Shown here: piece after piece, positions 44,822-54,440 of the stretch
Layout of the letters: each line of letters opens with the position of its first letter
How positions within the stretch are numbered: the stretch's first letter is position 1
Source: Massilia sp. Mn16-1_5
GTDB taxonomy: Bacteria; Pseudomonadota; Gammaproteobacteria; Burkholderiales; Burkholderiaceae_D
Direction of reading: 5' to 3'
Assembly: GCF_004798585.1 (NCBI RefSeq)
Contig: NZ_PPXQ01000002.1
Span: 337,375 to 401,374, forward strand
Length of the DNA: 64,000 nt
Made by a program: the position numbers and the translations under genes
Notes under the pieces: generated by a model
Seen by the model: the letters and a program-made list of their open reading frames with translations, nothing else
The model's database searches: none
What the model was told of the DNA's origin: nothing

Positions 44822-45718
44822 ATGACGACATCCGAACTCTTCCCCGGCTTCCGCCCCGAGCGCATCCAGGTTGCGCCCGGCATCGACATCCAGGCCATCG
44901 TTGGCGGCTCCGGCCCGCCCTTGTTGCTGCTGCACGGGCACCCGCAGACCCATGCGATCTGGCACCGCGTTGCGCCCGCGCTGGCCGAACGCTACACGGT
45001 TGTCGCCTGCGACCTGCGCGGCTACGGCGACTCATCGAAGCCGGCGGGCGAGCCCGATCACGCCAACTACAGCAAGCGCGCCATGGCGCTGGACGCGCTG
45101 GCCGTGATGCGCGCGCTCGGCTTCGAGAGCTTCCGCGTACTGGCCCACGACCGCGGCGCCCGCGTCGCGCACCGCCTGGCTGCCGACCATCCGCAGGCCG
45201 TGCTCAAGATGGCCCTGCTCGACATCGCGCCCACGCTGGCCATGTATGCGCAGACCGGCGAAGACTTCGCGCGCGCCTATTGGCACTGGTTCTTCCTGAT
45301 CCAGCCTTCTCCGCTGCCCGAACGCCTGATCGAGGCCGACCCGGCCGCCTACGCGGTCGACGTCATGGGCCGCCGCAGCGGCGGCCTGAAGGTCTTCGAC
45401 CCGCGCGCGCTGCGCGAGTACCAGCGCTGCCTGGCGCTGCCCGGCACCGCGCACGGCATCTGCGAAGACTACCGCGCCGCGGCCGGCATCGACCTCGAAC
45501 ACGACCGCGCCGACCGCGAGGCCGGCAAGCGCCTGGCCATGCCGCTGCTGGTGCTGTGGGGCGAGCAGGGCGTGGTGCACCGTTGCTTCGATCCGCTGAA
45601 GGAGTGGCGGGAAGTCGCAGACGATGTGCAAGGCGGCACGCTGCCTTGCGGGCACTACATCGCGGAAGAGGCGCCCGCGGCCTTGCTGGAGCGGGTGCTG
45701 CCCTTCCTGTCGGACTAG
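44822..45718 (+). CDS. Fluoroacetate/haloacetate dehalogenase-like alpha/beta hydrolase
   Basis: A 298-residue alpha/beta hydrolase whose key residues align in number with the fluoroacetate dehalogenase of Rhodopseudomonas (D110, R111, R114, D134, H155, W156, Y219, H280). Here they are D110, R111 and R114 (HDRGAR), D134 (LLDIAP), H155 and W156 (YWHWFF), Y217 and H278 (GHY). The Asp nucleophile and the fluoride-pocket His/Trp/Tyr are thus all present. The ATG at 44822 is chosen because it aligns with that numbering. Whether it acts on C-F bonds or only on other haloacetates is unknown. Confidence 0.85.
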   Translation: MTTSELFPGFRPERIQVAPGIDIQAIVGGSGPPLLLLHGHPQTHAIWHRVAPALAERYTVVACDLRGYGDSSKPAGEPDHANYSKRAMALDALAVMRALGFESFRVLAHDRGARVAHRLAADHPQAVLKMALLDIAPTLAMYAQTGEDFARAYWHWFFLIQPSPLPERLIEADPAAYAVDVMGRRSGGLKVFDPRALREYQRCLALPGTAHGICEDYRAAAGIDLEHDRADREAGKRLAMPLLVLWGEQGVVHRCFDPLKEWREVADDVQGGTLPCGHYIAEEAPAALLERVLPFLSD

Positions 45719-45748
45719 CCGCGTTCAACATTCGCGCCTCGGCTCGAT

Positions 45749-45775
45749 CCATTGTTAATCGTGAGTTAATAATGG
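45749..45775. promoter_or_regulatory. LysR-type operator upstream of ttuC (site A)
   Basis: A 27-bp palindrome: CCATTGTTAA, seven bases (TCGTGAG), then TTAATAATGG. The outer five bases and the inner TTAA on each side are perfectly inverted. The core matches 21 of 26 positions of the site at 53266-53291, which overlaps the start of the LysR gene. It lies 83 bp before the ttuC ATG. Confidence 0.8.
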
Positions 45776-45857
45776 ATTGAGCCAGGCATCGCCACGACGC
45801 TGCCGCCGCTCGGTACAGTGCATGCACGACATCACTTACCAGACGGAGACAGCAGCA

Positions 45858-46946
45858 ATGAAAACCTACCAAATCGCAACCATTCCAGGCGACGGCATCG
45901 GCAAGGAAGTCGTGCCCGCGGGCCGGCAGGTGCTCGAAGCCCTGGCGGCCGGCAATAGCAGCTTCCAGTTTGCCTTCGAGGACTTCGACTGGGGCGGCGA
46001 CTACTACCGCAAGCACGGCGTCATGATGCCGGCCAACGGCCTGGATGCGCTGCGCAACAAGGACGCGATCCTGTTCGGCTCGGCCGGCGACCCGGACATC
46101 GCCGACCATATCACCCTGTGGGGCCTGCGCCTGAAGATCTGCCAGGGCTTCGACCAGTACGCCAACGTGCGTCCGACCCGCATCCTGCCGGGCATCGACG
46201 GCCCGCTGAAGCGCTGCGCGCCGGAAGACCTGAACTGGGTCATCGTGCGCGAAAACTCGGAAGGCGAGTACTCGGGCGTGGGCGGCCGCGTGCACCAGGG
46301 CCATCCGATCGAGGCCGCCACCGACGTCAGCATGATGACCCGCGTCGGCGTCGAGCGCATCCTGCGCTTCGCCTTCAAACTGGCCCAATCGCGTCCACGC
46401 AAGCTGCTGACCGTGATCACCAAGAGCAATGCCCAGCGCCACGCGATGGTGATGTGGGACGAGGTCGCGGTCGAAGTGTCGCGCGACTTCCCGGACGTGA
46501 AGTGGGACAAGGAACTGGTCGACGCCGCCACCGCGCGCATGGTCAACCGTCCGGCCACGCTCGACACCATCGTCGCCACCAACCTGCACGCCGACATCCT
46601 GTCCGACCTGGCCGCGGCGCTGGCCGGCAGCCTGGGCATCGCCCCGACCGGCAACATCGATCCGGAGCGCCGCTACCCGTCGATGTTCGAGCCGATCCAC
46701 GGCTCCGCCTTCGACATCATGGGTAAAGGTTTGGCCAACCCGATCGGCACTTTCTGGTCGGTCGTGATGCTGCTCGAGCACCTGGGCGAATTCGAAGCTG
46801 CCAAGCAGGTGATGGCGGCGATCGAAAGCGTGACCAGCACCCCATCGCTGCACACGCGCGACCTGGGCGGCACGGCCACCACCGCGGACGTCACGCGGGC
46901 CGTGTGCGACTTCCTGGGTGCCCGCCGCGAGCGCGCCGCAGCCTGA
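45858..46946 (+). CDS. ttuC: Tartrate dehydrogenase/decarboxylase
   Basis: A 362-residue member of the isocitrate/isopropylmalate dehydrogenase family, tartrate/D-malate type. Motifs: [16 protein letters not shown] at the N-terminus, [28 protein letters not shown] and [20 protein letters not shown]. The enzyme oxidises tartrate to oxaloglycolate or decarboxylates it to glycerate; D-malate is an alternative substrate. GGAGA precedes the ATG. It is the first gene of ttuC-dctA-ttuD-pyk, 83 bp downstream of a palindrome shared with the LysR gene. Confidence 0.9.
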   Translation: MKTYQIATIPGDGIGKEVVPAGRQVLEALAAGNSSFQFAFEDFDWGGDYYRKHGVMMPANGLDALRNKDAILFGSAGDPDIADHITLWGLRLKICQGFDQYANVRPTRILPGIDGPLKRCAPEDLNWVIVRENSEGEYSGVGGRVHQGHPIEAATDVSMMTRVGVERILRFAFKLAQSRPRKLLTVITKSNAQRHAMVMWDEVAVEVSRDFPDVKWDKELVDAATARMVNRPATLDTIVATNLHADILSDLAAALAGSLGIAPTGNIDPERRYPSMFEPIHGSAFDIMGKGLANPIGTFWSVVMLLEHLGEFEAAKQVMAAIESVTSTPSLHTRDLGGTATTADVTRAVCDFLGARRERAAA

Positions 46947-47086
46947 GAAGGTTTCATTTCATCGGTGCCGCCACGCGCGGCCCGGTCCTGCGCCAGTCCT
47001 GCGCAGTCGCATTACAAGTGCGCGTTTCCGACAAAACCACCTGCCGCAGAGCGGGAAGGGGACGCAGCAGACATCAAGGAGACATC

Positions 47087-48436
47087 ATGTCAACCCGCAT
47101 CTTCGGAAAACTGTATGTGCAGGTCCTGATCGGCGTGGTCGCCGGCGGCCTGCTCGGCTTCCTCTACCCCCAGCTCGGCACCGATCTCAAGCCGCTCGGC
47201 GACGTCTTCATCCGGCTGATCAAGATGGTGTTCGCACCGGTCATCTTCGCCATGGTGGTGCTCGGCATCGCCCGCATGGAAAGCATGAAGGAACTGGGGC
47301 GCGTCGGGGTACGCGCCCTGATTTATTTCGAGGTCCTGTCGACCTTCGCACTGCTGCTCGGCCTGGTCGTCGTGAATGTGTTCCAGCCGGGCGCCGGCAT
47401 GAACGTCGATGCCAAGGCGCTCGATACCCACGCCATCTCCAACTACACGGCAGCCGCGGCAAAGTCCGGCGGCTTCATCGAGTTCCTGCTGCACATGGTG
47501 CCGACCAGCGTGGTCGAGGCGCTGGCCAAGAACGACATCCTGCAAATCCTCGTGTTCGCCACCATGTTCGGTGTCGCCCTGTCGCACATGGGCCGCGCCG
47601 CCAAGCCGGTGGTCGACGTGCTGGAAGCCTTCAGCAACGCCATGTTCGTGGTGGTGCGGATGGTCATGCGCATCGCGCCGATCGCCGCCTTCGGCGCGAT
47701 CGCTTTCACGGTCGGCAAATACGGCCTCGGTTCGCTGCTATCGCTCGGACAGCTGATGGCCTGCATGTACCTGACCTGCGTCGCCTTCGTCTTCGTAGTC
47801 CTGAACGGGATCGCCCGCGCCTCGGGCTTCAGCCTGTGGAAGTTCCTCCGCTATATCAAGGATGAGATCTTCACCGTGCTCGGCACCAGCTCCTCGGAGT
47901 CGGTCGTGCCGCAGCTGATGCATAAACTCGAGCACCTGGGCGTATCGAAGCCGGTTGTCGGCCTGGTGGTGCCGGCCGGCGTCACCTTCAACCCGGACGG
48001 CCAGTGCATCTACTACACGATGGCCGCGATCTTCATCGCCCAGGCCACCAACACGCCGCTGTCGCTGGTGGATCAACTGGTGATCATGGGCGTGCTGATG
48101 GTGACGTCGAAAGGCTCGGCCGGCGTCACCGGTTCCGGCTTCATCACGCTGGCCGCGACCCTGGCTTCGATGGGCAACATCCCGGTCGCGGGCATGGTGC
48201 TGCTGCTCGGCGTCGACCGCTTCATGTCCGAAGCCCGCGCCATTACCAACACCATCGGCAATGCGGTCGGCACCGTGGCGATCGCCAAGTGGGTGGGCGG
48301 CGTGGACAGCACCCGCATGCAGCGCATCCTCGACGGCCACGAAGTGGCGCCGCTGGTCAAGCCGGCCGAAGAGTCGCCAGTGCCGGTCGAACTGAACGTG
48401 GTCGGCCTGCCCGGCGTTCACAAGGCCTCGGCTTGA
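47087..48436 (+). CDS. dctA: C4-dicarboxylate:cation symporter DctA
   Basis: A 449-residue DAACS-family symporter with about eight membrane spans. Conserved features are present: [13 protein letters not shown] (serine-rich hairpin), [25 protein letters not shown] and [19 protein letters not shown]. It carries succinate, malate, fumarate or, in this setting, probably tartrate. AAGGAGA lies before the ATG. It fills the place that TtuB (an MFS tartrate carrier) occupies in the Agrobacterium tartrate locus, a difference worth noting. Confidence 0.93.
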   Translation: MSTRIFGKLYVQVLIGVVAGGLLGFLYPQLGTDLKPLGDVFIRLIKMVFAPVIFAMVVLGIARMESMKELGRVGVRALIYFEVLSTFALLLGLVVVNVFQPGAGMNVDAKALDTHAISNYTAAAAKSGGFIEFLLHMVPTSVVEALAKNDILQILVFATMFGVALSHMGRAAKPVVDVLEAFSNAMFVVVRMVMRIAPIAAFGAIAFTVGKYGLGSLLSLGQLMACMYLTCVAFVFVVLNGIARASGFSLWKFLRYIKDEIFTVLGTSSSESVVPQLMHKLEHLGVSKPVVGLVVPAGVTFNPDGQCIYYTMAAIFIAQATNTPLSLVDQLVIMGVLMVTSKGSAGVTGSGFITLAATLASMGNIPVAGMVLLLGVDRFMSEARAITNTIGNAVGTVAIAKWVGGVDSTRMQRILDGHEVAPLVKPAEESPVPVELNVVGLPGVHKASA

Positions 48437-48447
48437 GGGAGGGCGTG

Positions 48448-49737
48448 ATGGACGGCGCACGCGCTTTTCTCGAGAGCCTGTTCAACGCCGCGATCGCCGC
48501 GGCGCAGCCGGCCCTGTGCATTCCGGCCTTCTTGCCCGACGCGCCGCGTGGCCGCCTGATCGTGATCGGCGCCGGCAAGGCCTCGGCCGAGATGGCGCGC
48601 GCCGTCGAGCGCAACTGGCCCGGACCACTCGAAGGACTGGTGGTCACGCGCTACGGCTACGCCGTACCCTGCGAACGGATAGAGATCGTCGAGGCGGCCC
48701 ACCCGGTGCCGGACCAGGCCGGGCTGCATGCCGCCAAGCGCATGCTCGACCTGGTCGGCGGTTTGACGGCCGAGGACACGGTGCTGTGCCTGGTCTCGGG
48801 CGGCGGCTCCTCCCTGCTGCCCCTGCCGCTTCCCGGCATCACGCTCGAGGACAAGCAGGCCGTGAACCGCGCCTTGCTCGCATCGGGCGCCAGCATCGGC
48901 GAAATGAACTGCGTGCGGCGCCACCTGTCCGGCATCAAGGGCGGACGCCTGGCCGCCGCCTGCCATCCGGCGCAGGTGGTGACGCTCTTGATCTCCGACG
49001 TGCCCGGCGACGATCCGCGCGACATCGCTTCCGGTCCGACCGTGGCCGACGAGAGCACCTGCGCGGATGCCCTCGCCATCGTCGAGCGCTACGGCATCGC
49101 GCTTCCTGCCAACGTACGCGCGGTCCTGGAGAGCGGCGCCGGCGAGTCGGTCAAGCCGGGCGATTCGCGCCTGGAAGGGCACACGGTGTACATGATCGCC
49201 ACGCCGCAGATGGCGCTGCACGCCGCGGCCCGCGTTGCCGAGGAAGCCGGCATCACGCCTTACATCCTCGGCGACAGCATCGAAGGCGAAGCACGCGAGG
49301 TCGGCAGGGTCTTGGCCGGCATCGCCTTGCAGGCGGCGCGGCGCGGCCAGCCCTTTGCCGGTCCCTGCGTGCTGCTGTCCGGCGGCGAGACCACGGTCAC
49401 GATCCGCGGCAAGGGCAGGGGCGGGCGCAACGTCGAGTTCCTGCTGTCGGCGGCGATTGCCCTGCGCGGCGAGCCGGGCGTGCACGGACTGGCCGGCGAC
49501 ACCGACGGCGTCGACGGCGTCGAAGAAATCGCCGGCGCCTACTTCTCTCCGGAGACCATCGCCCGCGCCTTCGCCCAGGGCATCCGTCCGCTCGCAAGCC
49601 TGGACCGAAACGATGGCCATGGCTTCTTCCAGGCCCTGGGCGATTCGGTCGTGACCGGGCCGACGCTCACCAACGTCAACGACTTCCGGGCCATCCTCAT
49701 CAACCCCGCATTTGCAGGTACCCAACATGAACCGTAA
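48448..49737 (+). CDS. ttuD: Glycerate 2-kinase / hydroxypyruvate reductase family TtuD (MOFRL type)
   Basis: A 429-residue member of the DUF4147/MOFRL family. An N-terminal domain with GRLIVIGAGKASAEMARAVE and CLVSGGGSSLLPLP is followed by the MOFRL domain with LSGGETTVTIRGKGRGGRNVEF and GDTDGVDG. Long annotated as hydroxypyruvate reductase, this family is now known mainly as glycerate 2-kinase. In this operon it would turn glycerate from tartrate into 2-phosphoglycerate. It starts 11 bp after dctA with a GAGGGAGG site and overlaps pyk by 11 bp. Confidence 0.88.
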   Translation: MDGARAFLESLFNAAIAAAQPALCIPAFLPDAPRGRLIVIGAGKASAEMARAVERNWPGPLEGLVVTRYGYAVPCERIEIVEAAHPVPDQAGLHAAKRMLDLVGGLTAEDTVLCLVSGGGSSLLPLPLPGITLEDKQAVNRALLASGASIGEMNCVRRHLSGIKGGRLAAACHPAQVVTLLISDVPGDDPRDIASGPTVADESTCADALAIVERYGIALPANVRAVLESGAGESVKPGDSRLEGHTVYMIATPQMALHAAARVAEEAGITPYILGDSIEGEAREVGRVLAGIALQAARRGQPFAGPCVLLSGGETTVTIRGKGRGGRNVEFLLSAAIALRGEPGVHGLAGDTDGVDGVEEIAGAYFSPETIARAFAQGIRPLASLDRNDGHGFFQALGDSVVTGPTLTNVNDFRAILINPAFAGTQHEP

Positions 49738-51148
49738 TCGCAAGGCCAAGATCGTGGCCACCGTCGGCCCCGCCAGCAGCGACGCCGCCACCCTGGAAGC
49801 CATGTTCCGCGCCGGCGCGGACGTCTTCCGCCTGAACTTCAGTCACGGCACCCACGAGGACCACAAGGCGCGTCTCGGCATCCTGCGTGGGCTGGAACAC
49901 AGCCTGGGCCGTCCGATCGGCGTACTGCTCGACCTGCAGGGGCCGAAGCTGCGCATCGGCAGCTTCGCCGGCGGCGCGGTCAAGCTGGAGCAGGGCGCCG
50001 CCTTCCGCCTGGATCTGCAGGCCGACCGGCCGGGCAACGTCGAGCGTGTCGCGCTGCCGCATCCCGAGATCTTCGCCGCGCTGGAAGCGGACGCGCGCCT
50101 GCTGCTCGACGACGGCCGCATCGAACTCCAGGTCCGGGACTTCTCCGCCGAGCATGCCGACACGGTCGTGGTCAACGGCGGCGTGCTGTCCGACCGCAAG
50201 GGTGTCAACGTGCCGGGCGTGGTGGTGCCGATGTCGGCGCTGACCGCGAAGGACCGGCGCGACCTCGATTTCGGCCTTTCGCTGGGCGTGGACTGGATCG
50301 CGCTCTCCTTCGTGCAGCGCGCGGAAGATATCCACGAGATCCGCGAGATCGTGCAGGGCCGCGCGGGCATCATCGCCAAGCTGGAAAAGCCGGCGGCCAT
50401 CGCCCAGCTCGACGCCATCGTCGAAGCGGCCGATGCGGTGATGGTGGCCAGGGGCGACCTCGGCGTCGAGGTGCCGGCCGAACAGGTGCCGGCGATCCAG
50501 AAGCGCATCGTGCGCACCTGCCGCCGCCTCGGCAAGCCGGTGATCGTCGCGACCCAGATGCTCGAATCGATGGTGGCCGCGCCGGTGCCGACGCGCGCCG
50601 AAGCCTCCGACGTCGCGACCGCCGTGTATGACGGCGCCGACGCCGTGATGCTGTCGGCCGAATCGGCCTCGGGCCATTTTCCGCTCGAAGCGGTCCGGAT
50701 GATGAATAACATTATCGAGCAGACCGAGTCCGATCCGTATTACACTGAAAGCATCCACGCCGCCCAGAGTCCGGCCAGGGCCGGCATTGCCGACGCCATC
50801 GGCCTGGCCCTGCGCAACGTCGCCGACCTGCTGGATGTCGCGGCGACCGTCGCCTACACCAGTTCGGGCCACTCGGCACTGCGGGTGGCGCGCGAGCGGC
50901 CCAGGGCGCCGATCATCGGCATGACGCCGAAGCTGGCCACGGCGCGCCGCCTGGCACTGGCCTGGGGCGTGCATGCGGTGTTGATCCACGACGTGGCCTC
51001 GGTCACCGAGATGACGGAATTTGCCTGCGCCACGGCCGGACGCGAAGGACTGGCGCAGCCGGGACAGACGGTGGTGATCGCCGCCGGCATGCCCTTCGGG
51101 GCAGCCGGCACCACCAACCTGCTGCGCATTGCACGCTTGGGAGAATGA
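49727..51148 (+). CDS. pyk: Pyruvate kinase
   Basis: A 473-residue pyruvate kinase. Signatures: TVGPASSDAATLEAMFRAGADVFRLNFSHG, the catalytic IIAKLEKPAAIAQLD, MVARGDLGVEVP, and VATQMLESM. It converts PEP and ADP to pyruvate and ATP. Its ATG lies inside the end of ttuD. Such a pyk copy in a tartrate locus (TtuE in Agrobacterium) completes a route from glycerate through 2-phosphoglycerate and PEP to pyruvate. It is probably a second, pathway-specific copy. Confidence 0.94.
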   Translation: MNRNRKAKIVATVGPASSDAATLEAMFRAGADVFRLNFSHGTHEDHKARLGILRGLEHSLGRPIGVLLDLQGPKLRIGSFAGGAVKLEQGAAFRLDLQADRPGNVERVALPHPEIFAALEADARLLLDDGRIELQVRDFSAEHADTVVVNGGVLSDRKGVNVPGVVVPMSALTAKDRRDLDFGLSLGVDWIALSFVQRAEDIHEIREIVQGRAGIIAKLEKPAAIAQLDAIVEAADAVMVARGDLGVEVPAEQVPAIQKRIVRTCRRLGKPVIVATQMLESMVAAPVPTRAEASDVATAVYDGADAVMLSAESASGHFPLEAVRMMNNIIEQTESDPYYTESIHAAQSPARAGIADAIGLALRNVADLLDVAATVAYTSSGHSALRVARERPRAPIIGMTPKLATARRLALAWGVHAVLIHDVASVTEMTEFACATAGREGLAQPGQTVVIAAGMPFGAAGTTNLLRIARLGE

Positions 51149-51218
51149 TTCTGCCGTACCCGCAGGCTCACCTGCATTGTCAATAAATGGGCATCTGCCC
51201 GCATAACAAGGGAGACAC

Positions 51219-52301
51219 ATGAAGAAGAACCTCATTGCAGGAGCCGTCCTGGCCCTGTGCGCCGCCGGCGCCTCGGCACAAACCGCGGTCGCAATCTACG
51301 GCATCGCCGATGCGGCCTTCGTCGCCGAGCGCGGCGGCGTCGCCGGGAACGCCAACAAGATCATCGGCGGCGCTGCCTCGGCATCGCGCATCGGCTTCCG
51401 CGGCACCGAAGACCTGGGCAACGGCATGTCGGCCCTGTTCACGCTGGAGACCGGCGTGCGCCTCGACACCGGCACACTCGATGCGGCCAACACGCTGTTC
51501 AACCGCCAGGCCTTCGTCGGCCTGAAGACCCGCGCCGGCACGGTCACCCTCGGCCGCCAGTACACGCCGTGGCATAACGTGCTGGCCCAGGTCGCCGACC
51601 CGTTCGCGACCGGCTATGCGGGCGGCTCGAAGAACCTGTTCCCGGATTCAGGCGCGAACGTCCGCACCAGCAATACGATCGTCTACAGCGCACCGACGAC
51701 CTCGGGCTTCACGGGCCAGCTGGCCTACAGCCTGGGCGAACAGGCCGGCGATTCCACGGCCGGACGCCAGATCGGCGCGTCAATCGGCTACGCAAACGGG
51801 CCGCTGACCGTCAGCCTGGCCTACAACAACAAGAACAACGACGTCGCGGCGGCGCCGGGCGTCACCCCGGTCAACCGCAGCAGCGGCCGCAACACCATGC
51901 TGGCGGCGAACTATGACTTCAAGATCCTCAAGGCCTATGCCGCCTTCAACGTCGACAAGGGTTTCAACAGCGCGCCGCTGGCCAACACCGGCAATCCGTT
52001 CGGCGGCGTGGCGCCGACCGCATCAACCGACGGCAACGAGATCCTGCTTGGCCTGTCGGCGCCGGTCGGCACCGGTACCGTGCTGGCCACGCTGATGCGC
52101 AAGGACGACAAGACCGCCTTCAACCAGGATGCCCGTTCCTGGGGCATCGGCTACGTGTATCCGCTGTCGAAGCGCTCCAACCTGTACACAGCCTACGGCA
52201 AGGTCGACAACCGCAACGGCGCCGGCTATACCGTCAACAACAACTCCGAGACGGGTAGCGGCGACAGCGCCTTCAACCTGGGCGTGCGCCACACCTTCTG
52301 A
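51219..52301 (+). CDS. Outer-membrane general porin
   Basis: A 360-residue Gram-negative porin of the beta-proteobacterial trimeric type. The signal peptide (residues 1-21) is followed by QTAVAIYGIADAAFVAERGG, GFRGTEDLGNGMSALFTLETG and RQAFVGLKTRAGTVTLGRQYTPWH, then alternating beta-strands ending in the C-terminal GVRHTF with the final aromatic residue. It lies 70 bp after pyk and probably lets tartrate and similar acids cross the outer membrane. CATTGTCAAT at 51174-51183 upstream resembles one half of the operator shared by ttuC and the LysR gene. Confidence 0.92.
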   Translation: MKKNLIAGAVLALCAAGASAQTAVAIYGIADAAFVAERGGVAGNANKIIGGAASASRIGFRGTEDLGNGMSALFTLETGVRLDTGTLDAANTLFNRQAFVGLKTRAGTVTLGRQYTPWHNVLAQVADPFATGYAGGSKNLFPDSGANVRTSNTIVYSAPTTSGFTGQLAYSLGEQAGDSTAGRQIGASIGYANGPLTVSLAYNNKNNDVAAAPGVTPVNRSSGRNTMLAANYDFKILKAYAAFNVDKGFNSAPLANTGNPFGGVAPTASTDGNEILLGLSAPVGTGTVLATLMRKDDKTAFNQDARSWGIGYVYPLSKRSNLYTAYGKVDNRNGAGYTVNNNSETGSGDSAFNLGVRHTF

Positions 52302-52308
52302 GCCGGCT

Positions 52309-53268
52309 TCATGCGGCCGTCGGCGTCTCGTTCGACGGCCACCTGGCCACTTCCTGCCCCACCGGCGTGGCCGACGAAAAGGCGTTGGCCACGAAGTCCA
52401 CAAAAGAGCGTACCCGCGCCGCGGTCTGCAGCTGGTGCGGGTACACCGCATAGATGTCCGCGCCGGGCGTCTCCCAGTTCGCCAGTACCTGGCGCAGGCG
52501 TCCGCTCTGCAGGTACTTCGCGACGTCCCACTCCGCCCGCATGATCAGCCCATGTCCCTCGAGCGCCCAATTGACGGCGATCTCGCCGTCGTTGGTACTG
52601 AGCTCGCCGCGCACCTTCACCGTCTCCGTGCGCTGGCCTGAGGTCAGGTGCCAGATGCCGTAGCCTTCGGCGCCCTGGCGGATGCCGATGCAGCTGTGGT
52701 GCGTCAGGTCGTTCGGCACGCGTGGGGTGCCATGGCGTTCGAGGTAGGCGGGCGCAGCGCAGATCAGGCGCCGGTTCGAGGCCAGGCGGCGCGCGATGAC
52801 GCGCGTATCGGGCGGTTCGCCGAAGCGGATCCAGACGTCGCAGGCATCCTCGATCAGGGTCGGCGGGTTCACCGTCAGCTGCAACTGGACATGCACGTCC
52901 GGATAGCGCTTGTGGAAGGCCGAGATCAGGGGCGCGATATGGCTGCGGCCGAAACCGAGCGTGGCGTTGACCCGCAGCAGGCCCTTGGGCGCAACGGCCG
53001 CACTGGTGATCATCTGCTCCATGTCCTCGATGTCGGCCAGGATGCGCCGCGAGTGTTCGAGGTAGATCTCGCCTTCGGCCGTCAGGCCGATGCGGCGCGT
53101 GGTCCGCTGCAGCAGGCGGGTGCCGAGGCGCGCCTCCATCTGCGACAAACGTTTGCTGACCCCGGCGGTGGTGACGTTGAGTTCGCGCGCCGCGGCCGAC
53201 AGGCTGCCGGCGCGTACCAGCAGGCTGAAGAAGGCCATCTCGGACTGGGCATTGACGGGTGTGGACAT
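52309..53268 (-). CDS. LysR-family regulator of the tartrate locus (TtuA-like)
   Basis: A 319-residue LysR protein. The N-terminal winged helix covers about residues 8-66 (FFSLLVRAGSLSAAARELNVTTAGVSKRLSQMEARLG) and the effector domain the rest. It is divergent from a Bug receptor gene. Its start codon overlaps a 26-bp palindrome nearly identical to the one before ttuC, which ties it to both promoters. TtuA of Agrobacterium is the analogous regulator. The effector is probably tartrate or a breakdown product (inference). Confidence 0.88.
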   Translation of the reverse strand: MSTPVNAQSEMAFFSLLVRAGSLSAAARELNVTTAGVSKRLSQMEARLGTRLLQRTTRRIGLTAEGEIYLEHSRRILADIEDMEQMITSAAVAPKGLLRVNATLGFGRSHIAPLISAFHKRYPDVHVQLQLTVNPPTLIEDACDVWIRFGEPPDTRVIARRLASNRRLICAAPAYLERHGTPRVPNDLTHHSCIGIRQGAEGYGIWHLTSGQRTETVKVRGELSTNDGEIAVNWALEGHGLIMRAEWDVAKYLQSGRLRQVLANWETPGADIYAVYPHQLQTAARVRSFVDFVANAFSSATPVGQEVARWPSNETPTAA

Positions 53269-53291
53269 TGTTAATCCAAGATTAATAATGG
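53266..53291. promoter_or_regulatory. LysR-type operator at the LysR gene/Bug receptor border (site B)
   Basis: CATTGTTAATC, five to six variable bases, then TTAATAATGG. The inner inverted repeat is TTAATC-CAA-GATTAA. It shares the first 11 and last 10 bases with site A at 45750-45775 in the same spacing. It overlaps the LysR start codon and lies about 105 bp before the Bug receptor gene, so negative autoregulation is likely. Confidence 0.8.
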
Positions 53292-53395
53292 TTCAACTTT
53301 AGCGCCATATTTAAGTGCTCGCAAGCCGTATATTCGCTCATGACCCGGCAACCGGATCACGACAGCGAAGACCCATAACAATTCAGGAGACGAGC

Positions 53396-54382
53396 ATGCA
53401 ACAGCATCCACGGCAGGTACGGCGCATGGCGAAAGCCCTTGCGCTGGCAGTCTTACTCGGTAGCGGCGCCAATGCGATGGCCCAGGCCTGGCCCGCCAAG
53501 AACATCACCATCGTCGTGCCCTTCGCGACCGGCGGCACCACCGACGCGATCGCCCGCACGCTGGGACAGGAGCTGTCGAAATCCCTGGGCCAGCCCGTCA
53601 TCGTCGAGAACAAGCCGGGCGCCGGCGCCACCATCGGCGCCGACTACGTCGCCAAGGCCAAGCCGGACGGCTACACGCTGCTGGTGGGCGCCGTGCACCA
53701 CACGATCGCGACCAGCGTCTACAAGAAGCTGCCCTACGACTTCCAGCGCGACCTGGCGCCGGTCTCCACCGTCGCCATGGTGCCGAACGTGCTGGTGGTG
53801 AACCCGAACGTCCCTGCGAAGAACGTCAAGGAGCTGGTGGCGCTGGCGAAGAAAACGCCGGGCAAGCTCACCTTCGGCTCGAACGGCAACGGCACCGGCC
53901 AGCACCTGATCGGCGCCCAGTTCAACATCGCCAGCGGAACCGACATCGTGCACGTGCCCTACAAGGGCAGCGGTCCGCTCACCATCGACCTGCTGGGCGG
54001 GCAGATCGACATGTCCTTCGACACGGTGACGCCGGTGCTGTCGCATATCCGCGCCGGCAAGCTGCGCGCGCTCGCGGTCACGACCATCAAGCGCTCGGCC
54101 GCGCTGCCCGACGTGCCGACCCTCGACGAGTCCGGCCTGAAGGGCTTCGACCAGGGCACCTGGTTCGGCGTGCTGGCGCCGGTGGCGACGCCGAAGGAGG
54201 TCGTGACGCGCCTGAATACCGAGGTCGTGAACATCGTGAATTCGGCCGAGTTCAAGAAGCGGATGGAAGAGATCGGCGCGGTCCCGGTCGGCAACAGCGC
54301 CGCGCAGATGGCCAGCCAGATCAAGACCGACACCGAGCGGTACGCGAAGCTGGTGAAGGATGCGAAGGTGACGGTGCAGTAG
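53396..54382 (+). CDS. Bug/TctC-family periplasmic receptor
   Basis: A 328-residue tripartite-tricarboxylate-transporter receptor. The long signal peptide (residues 1-35, ending AMAQ) starts MQQHPRQVRR. The body shows WPAKNITIVVPFATGGTTDA and YKGSGPLTIDLLGGQID. AGGAGA precedes the ATG. It is divergent from the LysR gene and shares its palindromic operator with ttuC, so tartrate is a fair guess for the ligand. It has no TctA/TctB partners here. It is a distinct paralogue of the receptor at 13841. Confidence 0.9.
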   Translation: MQQHPRQVRRMAKALALAVLLGSGANAMAQAWPAKNITIVVPFATGGTTDAIARTLGQELSKSLGQPVIVENKPGAGATIGADYVAKAKPDGYTLLVGAVHHTIATSVYKKLPYDFQRDLAPVSTVAMVPNVLVVNPNVPAKNVKELVALAKKTPGKLTFGSNGNGTGQHLIGAQFNIASGTDIVHVPYKGSGPLTIDLLGGQIDMSFDTVTPVLSHIRAGKLRALAVTTIKRSAALPDVPTLDESGLKGFDQGTWFGVLAPVATPKEVVTRLNTEVVNIVNSAEFKKRMEEIGAVPVGNSAAQMASQIKTDTERYAKLVKDAKVTVQ

Positions 54383-54440
54383 AGGTGGACTAAAAGCAGG
54401 CGTACGCCGTTTGGCGGCGGCGTCGGGTACAGTCGGCGGC

